A stretch of DNA of 64,000 nt from Pseudofrankia sp. DC12 (GTDB taxonomy: Bacteria; Actinomycetota; Actinomycetes; Frankiales; Frankiaceae). A program made the position numbers and the translations under genes. The notes beneath the pieces are model-generated. The model saw nothing but the letters and a program-made list of their open reading frames with translations, was not told where the DNA came from and made no database searches. The DNA is taken from the NCBI RefSeq assembly GCF_000966285.1, contig NZ_KQ031391.1, positions 4,884,383 through 4,948,382 of the forward strand, in the 5' to 3' direction. Shown piece by piece: positions 53,042 through 62,380 of the stretch (positions within the stretch are counted from its first letter, which is position 1; each line of letters begins with the position of its first letter).

Positions 53042-53609
53042 TCCCCGGTCGGGTCCGCCGTCTCGACTCGGGGCTTTAACGTTTCACCGAGGTTTCGCGG
53101 AAGTATCGCCAAGATCTCTGCCGCGACGAGGCTCGTTGACTTTCTTCACTAGACTGGTGAGCATTGCTGTATGCCCTCCGCCACCGTCCGACCGCCGTTC
53201 GGCCGCGTGCCGGCCGCCGTCGTGCGGTCGCGCTCCTGTCCACCGTCGGCGACCTGTTGGATGTCCTGCCCCGACACCCGTTGACGTCCTGACACGCCGC
53301 CCTGCGCCGCCTGGTAGCCCTGTCGGGTCGCTCGGATGCAGGGCGTTCTCTTCGTCAGGAGTTCGCCCTGGCGCTACCCCGTGGTGTCGGCGGCCAGGTT
53401 TCCCGGGCGCACCGTCGAGACGTGCCCCCGTGTCATCCGCCCCGAGCGGTCGGGGTACCGTCGCCCGTCGCACTGTGTGTCTGGCCACTTCGGCGTGCAC
53501 GCGCCGCGTTCTCGTCCCACTGGTTCGGACGAGGCCGCGGCCCGCGTACGCCGCCGCGACCGGCATGGGTCGCCTCCGCCGCGGGACTACCAGAAACCAG
53601 GAGTGTTCG
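53042..53609. other. Long intergenic/leader region
   Basis: 568 bp before the next alpha/beta hydrolase. No domain-bearing frame. A 37-codon frame at 53170 rich in Cys and Pro is not supported by a ribosome-binding site. Could include a long 5' leader; I see no defined riboswitch fold. Confidence 0.4.
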
Positions 53610-54281
53610 ATGACCCCAACGCTCATTCCGGCCGTGCCGGCCGTGCCGGCCGCCCGGTCCGCCCAGGAGCCGGCGTTCGCGCCGGCGCAGGCCGGCCAGG
53701 CCGAGGCCCGCGACCGGCATGCCCGGCTCTGGCGCAGCGCCGAGCCGACCGGCCAGCCGCGCGGCTCGGTCGTCGTGCTGCCCGGCCGGGGCGAGTCGGC
53801 GGAGATGTTCGAGCAGCTCGCCTTCCGCCTCTCGCTCGACGGCTACGAGGTGGCCTACCTCGGGCCGGGCGAGGACAGCACGCTCGCCCTCGGCGAGTGC
53901 CGGGTCCCCGGCCGGCCGTTCGCGCTGGTCGGCTCGGACACCGGCGCGCTGCGCGCGCTCACCGCCGCCGGCTCGCCGGCGCTGCGCCCCGACGCGCTGG
54001 TGCTGCTCGGACTGCCGCTGCTCTACCGTCCCGTCGCCGGCGAGGTCCCGACCGAGCCGCCGCCGCGGGCGCTGCCCGACCTGCCGATCCTGCTCGTGCA
54101 CGGCGTCGACGACGAGGTCAGCCCGCTGCCCGTCGTGCGGATGACGACCCGCACCGCGCCGCGCGCCCAGCTGGTGACCGTCCCCGGTGGCCACCAGGTG
54201 CTTTCCGACCCGAGCTGGCGCGCCGCCGCGGCCCACACGATCGCGTTCCTCGAGGACGTGGCCAACAGTGCGGCCGTGTAG
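53610..54281 (+). CDS. Alpha/beta hydrolase, compact
   Basis: 223 aa from ATG 53610 with CCAGGAG 5 bases upstream. 'SVVVLPGRGESAEMFEQLAF' holds the oxyanion strand, 'ALVGSDTGALRALTAAG' sits where the nucleophile elbow should be (GSDTG, Ser present but the GxSxG pattern is altered), 'ILLVHGVDDEVSP' has the Asp and 'VPGGHQVLSD' the His. The N-terminal 40 residues are Ala/Pro-rich. Activity plausible but the elbow should be checked. No operon partner. Confidence 0.8.
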   Translation: MTPTLIPAVPAVPAARSAQEPAFAPAQAGQAEARDRHARLWRSAEPTGQPRGSVVVLPGRGESAEMFEQLAFRLSLDGYEVAYLGPGEDSTLALGECRVPGRPFALVGSDTGALRALTAAGSPALRPDALVLLGLPLLYRPVAGEVPTEPPPRALPDLPILLVHGVDDEVSPLPVVRMTTRTAPRAQLVTVPGGHQVLSDPSWRAAAAHTIAFLEDVANSAAV

Positions 54282-54350
54282 CCCCAGCCGTCGCTGGCCT
54301 CAGGTGTCCCGGCCGGCTGTTGGCTCCGGGTCACACGAAGCGCTGGCTCT

Positions 54351-54402
54351 GGGTGACCCGGCCCGTTGTTGGCCTTGGGTGACCCGGCCCGTTGTTGGCC
54401 TT
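54351..54402. repeat. 26-bp tandem repeat
   Basis: Two identical units (GGGTGACCCGGCCCG...) with a degenerate unit before (from 54303) and a partial one after (to about 54410). It lies between the hydrolase stop and the thiolase-like gene. Confidence 0.85.
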
Positions 54403-54452
54403 GGGTGACACAGGCGGACGGTGGGTGGTGGCGGGGCGGTACCGTCGCGGTC

Positions 54453-55712
54453 ATGTCCACGACCGGTGCCGCCGAGGCGGTCGTCTACGCCGCGGTCCGT
54501 ACACCCTGCGGGCGCGGCCGGTCCGGCGGGGCGCTGTACGGCGTCAAGCCGGTGTCCCTGGTCGCGGGCCTGGTCGGCGAGATCCGCGAGCGCAACCCGA
54601 CGCTCGACCTCGACCGGCTCGACGACCTGGTCCTCGGGGTCGCCACCCCGCTCGGTGACCAGGGCGGCGACCTCGCCCGCGCTGCCGCGCTCGTCGCGGG
54701 CCTGCCCGACGATGTCGGCGGCCTCGTCGTCAACCGGATCGGCGCGTCCGGCCTGGAGGCCGTCAACCTGGCCGCCGCCCGGGTCCGCGCCGGCGGCGAC
54801 GCGCTGCTGCTCGCCGGCGGGGTCGAGTCGATGTCCCGGCTGCCGGCAGGCGTCGACGGCGGCCCCTGGGCGAACGACCCGGCGACGAACTACCTGACCC
54901 ACTACGTCCCCCCGGGCGTGGCCGCCGACCTGCTGGCGACCGTCACGGGCCTCACCCGGACGGATCTGGACACCTACGCCGCCCGCTCGCGCCAGCGGGC
55001 CACCGCCGCCTGGGCCGACGGCCGGTTCGACCAGGCCGTCGTCCCGGTGCGTGACCACGGCCTGCCCGTGCTTGACCACGACGAACGGGTCGGTCCCGTC
55101 GGCCCGGGGGAACAGGTGGCGCCCGAGAGGCTCGACGCCGTCGCCGGCTTCCTCGCCCGGCTCGCGCCGGCGTTCACCCAGGCCGGCGAACAGGCCGGCT
55201 TCGACGCGGTCGCGCTGCGGCGCTACCACTGGTTGGAGCGGGTCGAGCACGTCCACACGGCCGGGAACGCGGCCGGCGCGGCCGATGGGGCCGCGCTCGT
55301 CCTGATCGGCGACGCCGAGGTCGGCGCCGAGCTGGGGCTGCGGCCACTGGCCCGGGTGGTCGGGTCCGCGTCGGCGGGGGCGGAGCCGACGCTCGCGCTC
55401 ACCGGCGCCGGGGCCGCGACCCGCAAGCTTCTCGCCCGCACCGGCCTGAGCGTCGCCGACGTCGACCTTTTCGAGGTCGACGAGTCCTACGCCGCCGTCC
55501 CGCTCGCCTACCAGCGCGACCTCGACGTCCCGGACGATCGGCTCAACGTCAACGGCGGCGGGATCGCGCTGGGCCACCCGCTGGGCGCGACCGGCGCGAT
55601 GCTGGTCGCCACCGCCGTGGCCGAGCTGTCCCGCCGCGGCGCCCGCCGGGCCGTCGTCGCGCTGTCCGCGGCCGCGGGCATGGGCGTGGCGACGCTGCTC
55701 GAACGGATCTGA
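54453..55712 (+). CDS. Thiolase-superfamily protein lacking both catalytic cysteines
   Basis: 419 aa from ATG 54453. The fold is clearly thiolase: 'VYAAVRTPCGRGRSGGALYG', 'LLAGGVESMSRLPAG', 'VDLFEVDESYAAVPLAY', and 'NGGGIALGHPLGATGAML' with the conserved His. But the nucleophile motif NRxCxSG reads 'VNRIGASGLEA' (Gly97 in place of Cys), and the C-terminal CxGGG reads 'VALSAAAGMGVA' (Ser405 in place of Cys). Normal thiolysis or Claisen chemistry needs both. It starts a run with the FadJ-like gene 35 bp downstream. Codon use and length are normal, so this is not simple decay. It may bind acyl-CoA, form a complex, or catalyse another reaction. Confidence 0.9.
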   Translation: MSTTGAAEAVVYAAVRTPCGRGRSGGALYGVKPVSLVAGLVGEIRERNPTLDLDRLDDLVLGVATPLGDQGGDLARAAALVAGLPDDVGGLVVNRIGASGLEAVNLAAARVRAGGDALLLAGGVESMSRLPAGVDGGPWANDPATNYLTHYVPPGVAADLLATVTGLTRTDLDTYAARSRQRATAAWADGRFDQAVVPVRDHGLPVLDHDERVGPVGPGEQVAPERLDAVAGFLARLAPAFTQAGEQAGFDAVALRRYHWLERVEHVHTAGNAAGAADGAALVLIGDAEVGAELGLRPLARVVGSASAGAEPTLALTGAGAATRKLLARTGLSVADVDLFEVDESYAAVPLAYQRDLDVPDDRLNVNGGGIALGHPLGATGAMLVATAVAELSRRGARRAVVALSAAAGMGVATLLERI

Positions 55713-55747
55713 CCGACCCAAGCCCCTCGCGATCCGGAGACGAGACG

Positions 55748-57967
55748 ATGCCCGAGCCGATGTCAGCGCCCGTGCGGCCGACGGTCCCGCCGCCGATGGA
55801 GTGGCCCGACCCGGACGGCCCCGCGGCGGCTGCCGACCGGATCGGCGTGATCGGCTGGGAGCGGGACGCCGACGGGATCGTCGTGCTCACCGTCGACGAC
55901 CCGGATCACGCGGCGAACACCACCAACGCGGCGTTCCGCGCGTCGATGGGCGACGTCGTCGGCCGCCTCGAACGGCACCGGGACTCGATCACCGGGGTCG
56001 TCGTGACGTCGGCGAAGAAGACGTTCGTCACCGGGGCCGATCTGCGGGAGCTGGTCCAGCTCGGCCCGGCGGACCGGCTCGCCGCGTTCGAGACGGCCAC
56101 CGCCGTGAAGGACCAGCTTCGCCGGTTGGAGACGCTCGGGCGCCCGGTGGTCGCGGCATTGGGCGGCGCCGCGCTCGGCGGGGGGCTGGAGATCGCCCTC
56201 GCCTGTCACTACCGGATCGCGGCGGACGTGCCCGGCTCCCAGCTCGGCCTGCCCGAGGTCACGCTCGGGCTCGCGCCGTCAGGCGGCGGGATCGTCCGGT
56301 CGGTGCGGCTGCTCGGGGTGCGCAGCGCGCTGGTCAACGTGCTGCTGCACGGCCAGCGGTACAGCCCGGCGCAGGCCCGCGCGCTCGGGCTCGTCGACGA
56401 GCTCGTCGGTTCCGTGGACGAGCTGCTGCCCGCCGCGCGGGCCTGGATTCAGGCGAACCCGGACGCGGCCGCCCGCTGGGACGTGCCGGGCTATCAGGTT
56501 CCCGGCGGCGGGGCGGCACTGGCCGCCGCGCTGCCGGCGCTGCCGGCCGGGCTGCGCCGCCAGGCCGCCGCCGAGGGCGCGCCGGCGGGGCCGGCGATCC
56601 TGGCCGCGGCGGTCGAGGGCGCCCAGGTCGACGTCGAGACGGCCTCGGTCATCGAGTCGCGGTACTACGCCGAGCTGGTGACCGGCCCGGTGGCGACGAA
56701 CATGATCAAGGCCTTCTACTTCGACCTCGGGCGGATCGGGACGGCCGTCCGGCCGGCCGGGCAGCCGCCGGTCGTCGCGCGGACGGCCGCTGTCCTCGGA
56801 GCCGGGCCTACCGGCGCCGCGCTCGCGTACGCGCTCGCCAAGGCCGGGGTCGACGTCGTCCTCACCGACGCGACGGCCGAGGCGGCCGCGCTGGGCAAGG
56901 GCTACGCCGAGCGGATCGTCGCCGACGCGGTGCGCCGGGGCAGCATCCGGCCACCGGCCGGCGAGGCACTGCTCGCCCGCATCACGCCGAGCGCGGACCA
57001 GGCCGCGCTGGCCGGCGCGGACGTCGTCATCGAGGCGACCGACCCGGCCGGTCCCGCCGCGGCCGTCACGCTGACCGCGGCGCGGGCCGCCGTGCCGGGC
57101 GCGCTGCTGTGCGTCGCCTCGGCCGCACCGCTGGCGGACCAGCACCCGGCCGGCGCCGACGAGGCGTCCGATGTCGTCGGCCTGTGGCTGGGCGGCCCGG
57201 CGGACCGGACTTCACTCGTCGAGATCGTCGTCGGCGGGCGGACCGGCGACGCCGCACTGGCCCGGGCGATCGACCTGGTCACCCAGCTGCGCAAGACCCC
57301 GATCGTCGTGCATGAGGCCGCCGCCGGGGGCTTCGGCGGCTCGTTCGTCGGCCGGCTGCTCGGGGCGTTCGCCGCCGAGGGAGCCGCGATGGTCGGGGCC
57401 GGGATACCAGCCGCGTCGGTCGAGCAGGCCGGCGCGCAGGCCGGCTTCCCGTCATCCCCGCTGCGGCTGCTCGACGAGCTGACCGGGCCGGCCGTCCGAG
57501 CCGCGCTGCCCGACGAGGACGCGGGCGGCGCGGCGGCGGTGCTCGACCGGATGGCCGAGCTCGGCCGGCCGGGACGCCCCGGTGGCGCCGGTTTCTACGA
57601 CTATGCCGACGGGCGCCCGACCGGCCTGTGGCCAGGCCTGCGGGACCGGTTCGGCGGCAAGCTCGACCCGGCGCGGATCGCGTTCGACGAGCTGGTCGAA
57701 CGGCTGCTGGTCGCGGTGGCGCTGGCCGGGGCCCGGGCGCTGGCGGACGGCGTGGTGCGCACGGTGGCGGAGACCAACATCGGCTCGCTCACCGGCGCCG
57801 GGTTCCCGGCCTGGACCGGCGGCGTGCTCGGCTACGTCAACGGCTTCGCCGGCGGCCCGGCCGGCTTCGTCGCCCGCGCCGGCGAGCTGGCGACCAGGTA
57901 CGGCGAGCGGTTCGCGCCGCCGGCCTCCCTCGTCGAGCGCGCCGACCGCGGCGAGCTGTACGACTGA
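55748..57967 (+). CDS. FadJ/FadB-like protein: intact hydratase half, dehydrogenase half lacking catalytic residues
   Basis: 739 aa. Residues ~40-250 are enoyl-CoA hydratase: oxyanion 'KTFVTGADLREL', Glu in 'GGGLEIALACHYRIA', Glu in 'LGLPEVTLGLAPSGGG'. Residues ~345-640 are the 3-hydroxyacyl-CoA dehydrogenase: NAD motif 'AVLGAGPTGAALAYALAKAG' kept (GxGxxG). But the HFFNP motif reads 'VVGLWLGGPADRTSLVEIVV' (catalytic His replaced by Trp480) and the FxxNR motif reads 'GSFVGRLLG' (Asn replaced by Gly535). So crotonase activity is expected, hydroxyacyl oxidation is not. Stands 35 bp after the thiolase homologue, as in fadBA-type operons. ATG 55748 has GGAG upstream. Confidence 0.9.
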   Translation: MPEPMSAPVRPTVPPPMEWPDPDGPAAAADRIGVIGWERDADGIVVLTVDDPDHAANTTNAAFRASMGDVVGRLERHRDSITGVVVTSAKKTFVTGADLRELVQLGPADRLAAFETATAVKDQLRRLETLGRPVVAALGGAALGGGLEIALACHYRIAADVPGSQLGLPEVTLGLAPSGGGIVRSVRLLGVRSALVNVLLHGQRYSPAQARALGLVDELVGSVDELLPAARAWIQANPDAAARWDVPGYQVPGGGAALAAALPALPAGLRRQAAAEGAPAGPAILAAAVEGAQVDVETASVIESRYYAELVTGPVATNMIKAFYFDLGRIGTAVRPAGQPPVVARTAAVLGAGPTGAALAYALAKAGVDVVLTDATAEAAALGKGYAERIVADAVRRGSIRPPAGEALLARITPSADQAALAGADVVIEATDPAGPAAAVTLTAARAAVPGALLCVASAAPLADQHPAGADEASDVVGLWLGGPADRTSLVEIVVGGRTGDAALARAIDLVTQLRKTPIVVHEAAAGGFGGSFVGRLLGAFAAEGAAMVGAGIPAASVEQAGAQAGFPSSPLRLLDELTGPAVRAALPDEDAGGAAAVLDRMAELGRPGRPGGAGFYDYADGRPTGLWPGLRDRFGGKLDPARIAFDELVERLLVAVALAGARALADGVVRTVAETNIGSLTGAGFPAWTGGVLGYVNGFAGGPAGFVARAGELATRYGERFAPPASLVERADRGELYD

Positions 57968-58128
57968 GCCCGCGGCGCCGGTCGAACAGTGGACGCGGGT
58001 GCGGGCGGGCGGGTAGACCGTTGAGCGGCCGGTGAAACAGCTTGCCGTGGGCCTGATCCGACACCGGGCGGGACCGGGCCGCCCACCGGGGCCGCCACGA
58101 GCGTGGTGTGGAGAAGGAGTGACGGCCG

Positions 58129-59301
58129 ATGACGTCTGCCGCCGCACACCCGACGGGTCCGCTCGCCGGGCTGCGGGTGGTCGAGCTCGCCGGGATCGGG
58201 CCGGGCCCGCATGCCGCGATGGTGCTCGCCGACCTCGGCGCCGACGTGGTCCGGGTGGAGCGGCCGGCGACCGGCGGCGCGATCCCCGGCGCCCCGGCCA
58301 CCGGTGACCACCTGCTGCGCGGCCGGCGCTCCGTGGCCCTCGACCTCAAGGACGCCGCCGGCAAGGAACGGCTGCTCGCCCTGGTCGAGCGGGCCGACGT
58401 GCTGATCGAGGGCTACCGCCCCGGAGTGGCCGAACGGCTCGGCGTCGGGCCCGACGTGTGCCTGGGCCGTAACCCGCGCCTGGTCTACGGCCGGATGACC
58501 GGCTGGGGCCAGGACGGCCCGTGGGCGCACACGGCCGGCCACGACCTGAACTACATCTCCGTCACGGGCGTGCTGCACGCGATCGGGCCGAAGGACGGCA
58601 AGCCGGTCGTCCCGCTCAACCTCGTCGGCGACTTCGGCGGCGGCTCGATGTTCCTGCTCACCGGCATCCTCGCGGCGCTGTGGGAGCGGGAGCGTTCGGG
58701 CGCGGGCCAGGTCGTCGACGCGGCGATGGTCGACGGCGCCAGCGTGCTCGCGCAGATGATGTGGGCCTGGCGGGCCACCGGCTTCTGGTCCGACGAGCGC
58801 GGCACCAACGTCCTGGACGGTGGCGCGCCCTACTACGACACCTACGTGTGCGCCGACGGCCGGCACGTCGCGGTCGGCGCGATCGAGCCGCAGTTCTACG
58901 CCGCGCTGCTCGCGGGCCTCGGCCTCGCCGGCGACGCCGGGCTGCCGGGGCAGAACGACCGCGCGGGCTGGCCCGCACTGCGCGCCCGGCTCGCGGCGAC
59001 GTTCCTGACCAGGACCAGGGACGAATGGGCAGCCGTGTTCGACGGCACCGACGCCTGCGTCACCCCGGTGCTGACGTTCGCCGAGGCCACGACGCATCCG
59101 CACCTGGTCGCGCGGGGCACGCTGATGACGCTCGACGGCGTCCGGCAGCCGGCGCCCGCGCCCCGGTTCTCCCGGACCGTGGCGGCCGTGCCGTCTTCGC
59201 CGCCGGTGACGGGTGGCGACACCGAGGCGGTCCTCGCCGACTGGCTCGGCGCTTCGGCGGTTTCCGCTGGTTCGGCGGAGGTGCCCGGGTTGTCCTCCTG
59301 A
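58129..59301 (+). CDS. CaiB/BaiF family III CoA-transferase or acyl-CoA racemase
   Basis: 390 aa from ATG 58129 with GAAGGAG upstream. '[20 protein letters not shown]' opens the family III fold, '[15 protein letters not shown]' follows, and '[20 protein letters not shown]' carries the His/Asp pair that acts in alpha-methylacyl-CoA racemases (GHDxNY). '[20 protein letters not shown]' supports the racemase branch over transferases. It would interconvert 2R/2S-methylacyl-CoA. It follows the FadJ-like gene by 161 bp in the same direction, fitting branched-chain or steroid-side-chain acyl-CoA degradation. Confidence 0.9.
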   Translation: MTSAAAHPTGPLAGLRVVELAGIGPGPHAAMVLADLGADVVRVERPATGGAIPGAPATGDHLLRGRRSVALDLKDAAGKERLLALVERADVLIEGYRPGVAERLGVGPDVCLGRNPRLVYGRMTGWGQDGPWAHTAGHDLNYISVTGVLHAIGPKDGKPVVPLNLVGDFGGGSMFLLTGILAALWERERSGAGQVVDAAMVDGASVLAQMMWAWRATGFWSDERGTNVLDGGAPYYDTYVCADGRHVAVGAIEPQFYAALLAGLGLAGDAGLPGQNDRAGWPALRARLAATFLTRTRDEWAAVFDGTDACVTPVLTFAEATTHPHLVARGTLMTLDGVRQPAPAPRFSRTVAAVPSSPPVTGGDTEAVLADWLGASAVSAGSAEVPGLSS

Positions 59302-59487
59302 CCCGACCTGGCTGAACTGGGTTGGACTGGTCGCCGGGCGGCGCCCTGCGGGTGGCCTTCGCGGCTGGTGACGGGCGAGGTCGGCGCTGGTTGGCGACGT
59401 CCCCAAGCTTTGCGAGTGAGTGCTTATCAGAATGGTCGAGGCTCGTGGCGACGCACGAGGCCATCGGAGGCACGGAAGGCGGAGCAC

Positions 59488-60252
59488 GTGGAGATAGCGG
59501 GCGCGACAGCGGTCGTCACCGGCGGCGCGTCGGGGCTGGGCCTGGCGACGGCCAAGCGGTTGCACAAGGCTGGCGCGAGCGTCGTCCTGCTCGACCTGCC
59601 GGCCAGCGCGGGCGAGAAGGCCGCGACCGAGATCGGCGAGCGGGCCCGGTTCGCCCCGGCGGACGTCACCGACGCCGCCGCGGTCACTGCGGCCCTCGAC
59701 CTGGCCGAGGAACTGGGCGCGCTGCGGGTGGTGGTCAACTGCGCGGGCATCGGGCCGCCGACCCGGGTGCTCGGGCGTAGTGGCGTGCACCCGCTGGAGG
59801 CCTTCGCCAAGGTGATCAACGTCAACCTGGTCGGGTCGTTCAACGTGCTGCGCCTGGGCGCGGAGCGGATCGCCCGAGCTGAGCCGCTTCCGGGCAACGA
59901 GCGCGGAGTCATCGTCAACACGGCGTCGGTCGCCGCGTTCGACGGTCAGATCGGTCAGGCCGCCTACTCGGCGTCCAAGGGCGGAATCGTCGGCATGACG
60001 CTGCCGATCGCCCGCGACCTCGCTGACAAGCTGATCCGGGTGGTGACCATCGCTCCCGGCCTGTTCAAGACGCCGCTGCTGGCGAGCCTGCCGGAGGCCG
60101 CTCAGGAGTCGCTGGGCAGCCAGACCCCGCATCCCAGCCGGCTGGGCGACCCGGACGAGTACGCCGCCCTGGTTGAGCACATCGTCGCCAACCCGATGCT
60201 CAACGGCGAGGTCATCCGCCTCGACGGCGCCATCCGGATGGCCCCGCGTTAG
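59488..60252 (+). CDS. SDR, HSD10-like 3-hydroxyacyl-CoA dehydrogenase
   Basis: 254 aa from GTG 59488 (GGCGGAG upstream; the open frame to 59368 is not protein-like). NAD site '[17 protein letters not shown]', '[11 protein letters not shown]' (NAG), Ser in '[14 protein letters not shown]', '[13 protein letters not shown]' (YxxxK), '[14 protein letters not shown]'. The pattern is that of HSD17B10-type enzymes that oxidise 3-hydroxy-2-methylacyl-CoA. It is last in the acyl-CoA run and could supply the dehydrogenase activity that the FadJ-like protein seems to lack. Confidence 0.92.
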   Translation: MEIAGATAVVTGGASGLGLATAKRLHKAGASVVLLDLPASAGEKAATEIGERARFAPADVTDAAAVTAALDLAEELGALRVVVNCAGIGPPTRVLGRSGVHPLEAFAKVINVNLVGSFNVLRLGAERIARAEPLPGNERGVIVNTASVAAFDGQIGQAAYSASKGGIVGMTLPIARDLADKLIRVVTIAPGLFKTPLLASLPEAAQESLGSQTPHPSRLGDPDEYAALVEHIVANPMLNGEVIRLDGAIRMAPR

Positions 60253-60273
60253 GTCGGCTTGGCCCGGAACCCT

Positions 60274-60307
60274 GGTGGGGCGGCCGACAGCCGTCGGCCG
60301 CCCCACC
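60274..60307. terminator. Bidirectional hairpin terminator
   Basis: Perfect 15-bp stem GGTGGGGCGGCCGAC / GTCGGCCGCCCCACC with a 4-nt loop (AGCC). Placed between the converging SDR and MFS genes. Confidence 0.9.
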
Positions 60308-60330
60308 GCTTCGGTTCCTCGCTGGGGCCA

Positions 60331-61950
60331 TTAGTCCGCGAGGACGGCGGGGTATGCAGTGTCCTCGGACGGGCGTGGCGCGGGCGTCGCACCGGCTTCG
60401 GCGGCGGCTGCGGGCTGACCGTCGCCCTCGGCTCCGGCGAGCCGCTTCGGGATCAGGAACGCCAGCGGAACCGAAAGCACCGAGAAGATCACCGGCAGCC
60501 AGAAGGTCGTGCCGAAGGCGGTGGCCAGCCAGGCAGGCCCATCCCCGCCGCCGGAGGCCGCCGTTGCCACTCCGCCCGCGCCCGAATGGGAGCGGATCTG
60601 GGTGGCGAGGACGACCGCGAGAACGGCCGTGCCGATCGAGCCGCCGATCTGCTGCAGGATGCGCGAGGTGGTCGTCGCCCGCGGGATCTGGTCGTGGCGC
60701 AGACCGTGGTAGGTCGCTGTCATCGTCGGAATCATCGCGAGCGCCATGCCGACGCCCCGCACCGCCAGGGAGGCGCCGAGCAGCCACTCGCTCGGGTTGT
60801 GCCCCGCCTGGGTGTAGGCCACCGAGCCCAGCGCGGTGAGCACCAGCCCGACGGTCACCATCCCGCGGGCCGACAGCCGGTTCGCCCTGGGTGCGACAAG
60901 GATCAGCCCGATCCCCATCCCGAGGCCCTGCGGGGCGAGCAGCAGGCCGGCCCCGGTCGCGTCCCGGCCGCGAACGACCTGTTCGAACAGCGGCGTCAGG
61001 AACATGGCGCCGTACAACGACATGCCGAACAGGAACATCAGCCCGGTCGAGCCGAGGAAGGCATGGTTGCGCAACAGGCGAAGGTCGATGATCGGCTCCG
61101 CTCGGGTGTGCAGAGCGTGCAGGACGAACAGGGCGAGCAGCGCGACGCCGATGAGCAGCGGGACGAGAACCTGGGTGTGCGCGAAGTTGCCCTTGCTGCC
61201 GGCCTCCGAGAATCCGTACACGGCGATGGCGAGACCGGGGGAGAGCAGCGTCAGTCCCAGGACGTCGAGTGGATGTCGTTCCTCCTGCCGGCTGTCTGGC
61301 AGTACCCGGAACGCCAGGATGATCGCGACGATGCACACCGGAATGTTGATCAGGAAGATCCACTGCCAGCTGATGCTGTCGATGATCACGCCACCGATGA
61401 CCGGGCCGAGAATCGGGGTCAGGATCGCGGGAACGGAGATCGCCGCCATCAGCTTGGGCAGCTGAGACGGTCCCGCGGCCTGCGCGAGGATCGTCTGCAT
61501 CAGCGGCAACAACAGGCCGCCACCCAGGCCCTGCAGAATGCGGAACCCGATCAGGCTTCCTGCCGACCAGGCCAGTCCGCACAGCGTCGAACCGACCAGG
61601 AACAGCGCCAGCGACAGGATCCACATCCGCTTGCCGCCGAACCGCTCCACCGACCAGCCGGTCAGCGGGATCACCATCGCCAGCGCCAGCAAGTACCCCG
61701 TCGAGACCCACTGGATCGTCGAGACGCCGACGTTGAACTTGCGTCCCAGCGTGTCGATGGCGACCGAGGTGATCGTCGCGTCAAGCTGCACAGCCACGAC
61801 GCCGACCAGGATGACGAGAGCCAGCCGGACAAGCGCCGGGTCGAGCTTGTCTGACTTCGGGGGGGACCCGGCCACGGCGGCTACGGCGGCCGGATCCTCG
61901 GTTGCCACGCTCTGGGCTGGCACTGGTGTCTCGGGTGGTGGCGAGCTCAT
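60331..61950 (-). CDS. MFS multidrug exporter, DHA2 (EmrB/QacA) family
   Basis: 539 aa; ATG 61950 preceded by GGAGAGG. About 14 hydrophobic segments. DHA2 hallmarks: 'VVAVQLDATITSVAIDTLGR' with the conserved Asp in TM1, 'STIQWVSTGYLLALAMVIPL', and 'TPILGPVIGGVIIDSISWQW' (motif C, antiporter signature). A disordered 40-residue N-terminus and ~50-residue C-terminal tail flank the core. Exports drugs or metabolites by proton antiport. Divergent from a TetR regulator with two shared operator sites at 62238-62270, so it is probably repressed by it. Confidence 0.94.
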   Translation of the reverse strand: MSSPPPETPVPAQSVATEDPAAVAAVAGSPPKSDKLDPALVRLALVILVGVVAVQLDATITSVAIDTLGRKFNVGVSTIQWVSTGYLLALAMVIPLTGWSVERFGGKRMWILSLALFLVGSTLCGLAWSAGSLIGFRILQGLGGGLLLPLMQTILAQAAGPSQLPKLMAAISVPAILTPILGPVIGGVIIDSISWQWIFLINIPVCIVAIILAFRVLPDSRQEERHPLDVLGLTLLSPGLAIAVYGFSEAGSKGNFAHTQVLVPLLIGVALLALFVLHALHTRAEPIIDLRLLRNHAFLGSTGLMFLFGMSLYGAMFLTPLFEQVVRGRDATGAGLLLAPQGLGMGIGLILVAPRANRLSARGMVTVGLVLTALGSVAYTQAGHNPSEWLLGASLAVRGVGMALAMIPTMTATYHGLRHDQIPRATTTSRILQQIGGSIGTAVLAVVLATQIRSHSGAGGVATAASGGGDGPAWLATAFGTTFWLPVIFSVLSVPLAFLIPKRLAGAEGDGQPAAAAEAGATPAPRPSEDTAYPAVLAD

Positions 61951-62237
61951 CGGGCCTCTCCGTGGGGCGGGGCGCCTCTGCCGTCGCTGTCGGCGGGCCG
62001 GGCGGTGTTGGAACCTGATCGGTGCCGGGCGGTCTCAGGCCGGTGCTCTGCTGAGCCGGTTGCCAATGTCCGCCCGCGCCACAGCTGCCGGATAGCGGAT
62101 TCTGCCCGCCGGTGGCCTGCTGACCGGGCAGGCTCTGCTGCCTGTGAGGGTGTGCTGCCACGCGGGTTTGCTGCCGTGCGCGTTCTGCGGTGCGAGTTGC
62201 TGGCGAGCGGGGAGGGCCGGCCCTGGCCGAGCGGACC
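61951..62237. other. MFS/TetR intergenic region
   Basis: Divergent control region between exporter and regulator. Apart from the operator pair that follows I cannot place promoters with confidence. Confidence 0.5.
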
Positions 62238-62270
62238 GATACAGCGTATCGCTAGCCGATACGGTGTATC
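62238..62270. promoter_or_regulatory. Two TetR-type operator dyads
   Basis: GATACAGCGTATC at 62238-62250 and GATACGGTGTATC at 62258-62270. Both are perfect GATAC-N3-GTATC palindromes, with centres 20 bp apart, about two helical turns. They lie between the divergent exporter and TetR genes. The spacing suits cooperative binding of two dimers and autoregulation. Confidence 0.8.
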
Positions 62271-62380
62271 AACTGTGGCTCGCCGGGTGGGCCGGTGGGC
62301 CATCCGGCGGGTGGCCCGAGCTGGGCCACGCGGACCGACGGAAGCCGGACGCCGGCGAGCCGGCTCCGTATCCTTGGAGG

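Noticed and set aside
54300-55721. Minus-strand frame opposite the thiolase homologue
   Set aside because: Antisense shadow with no family; the sense strand has thiolase motifs.
57832-60306. 824-codon minus-strand open frame opposite the CaiB-like and SDR genes
   Set aside because: Low-complexity composition and complete overlap with two well-supported genes.
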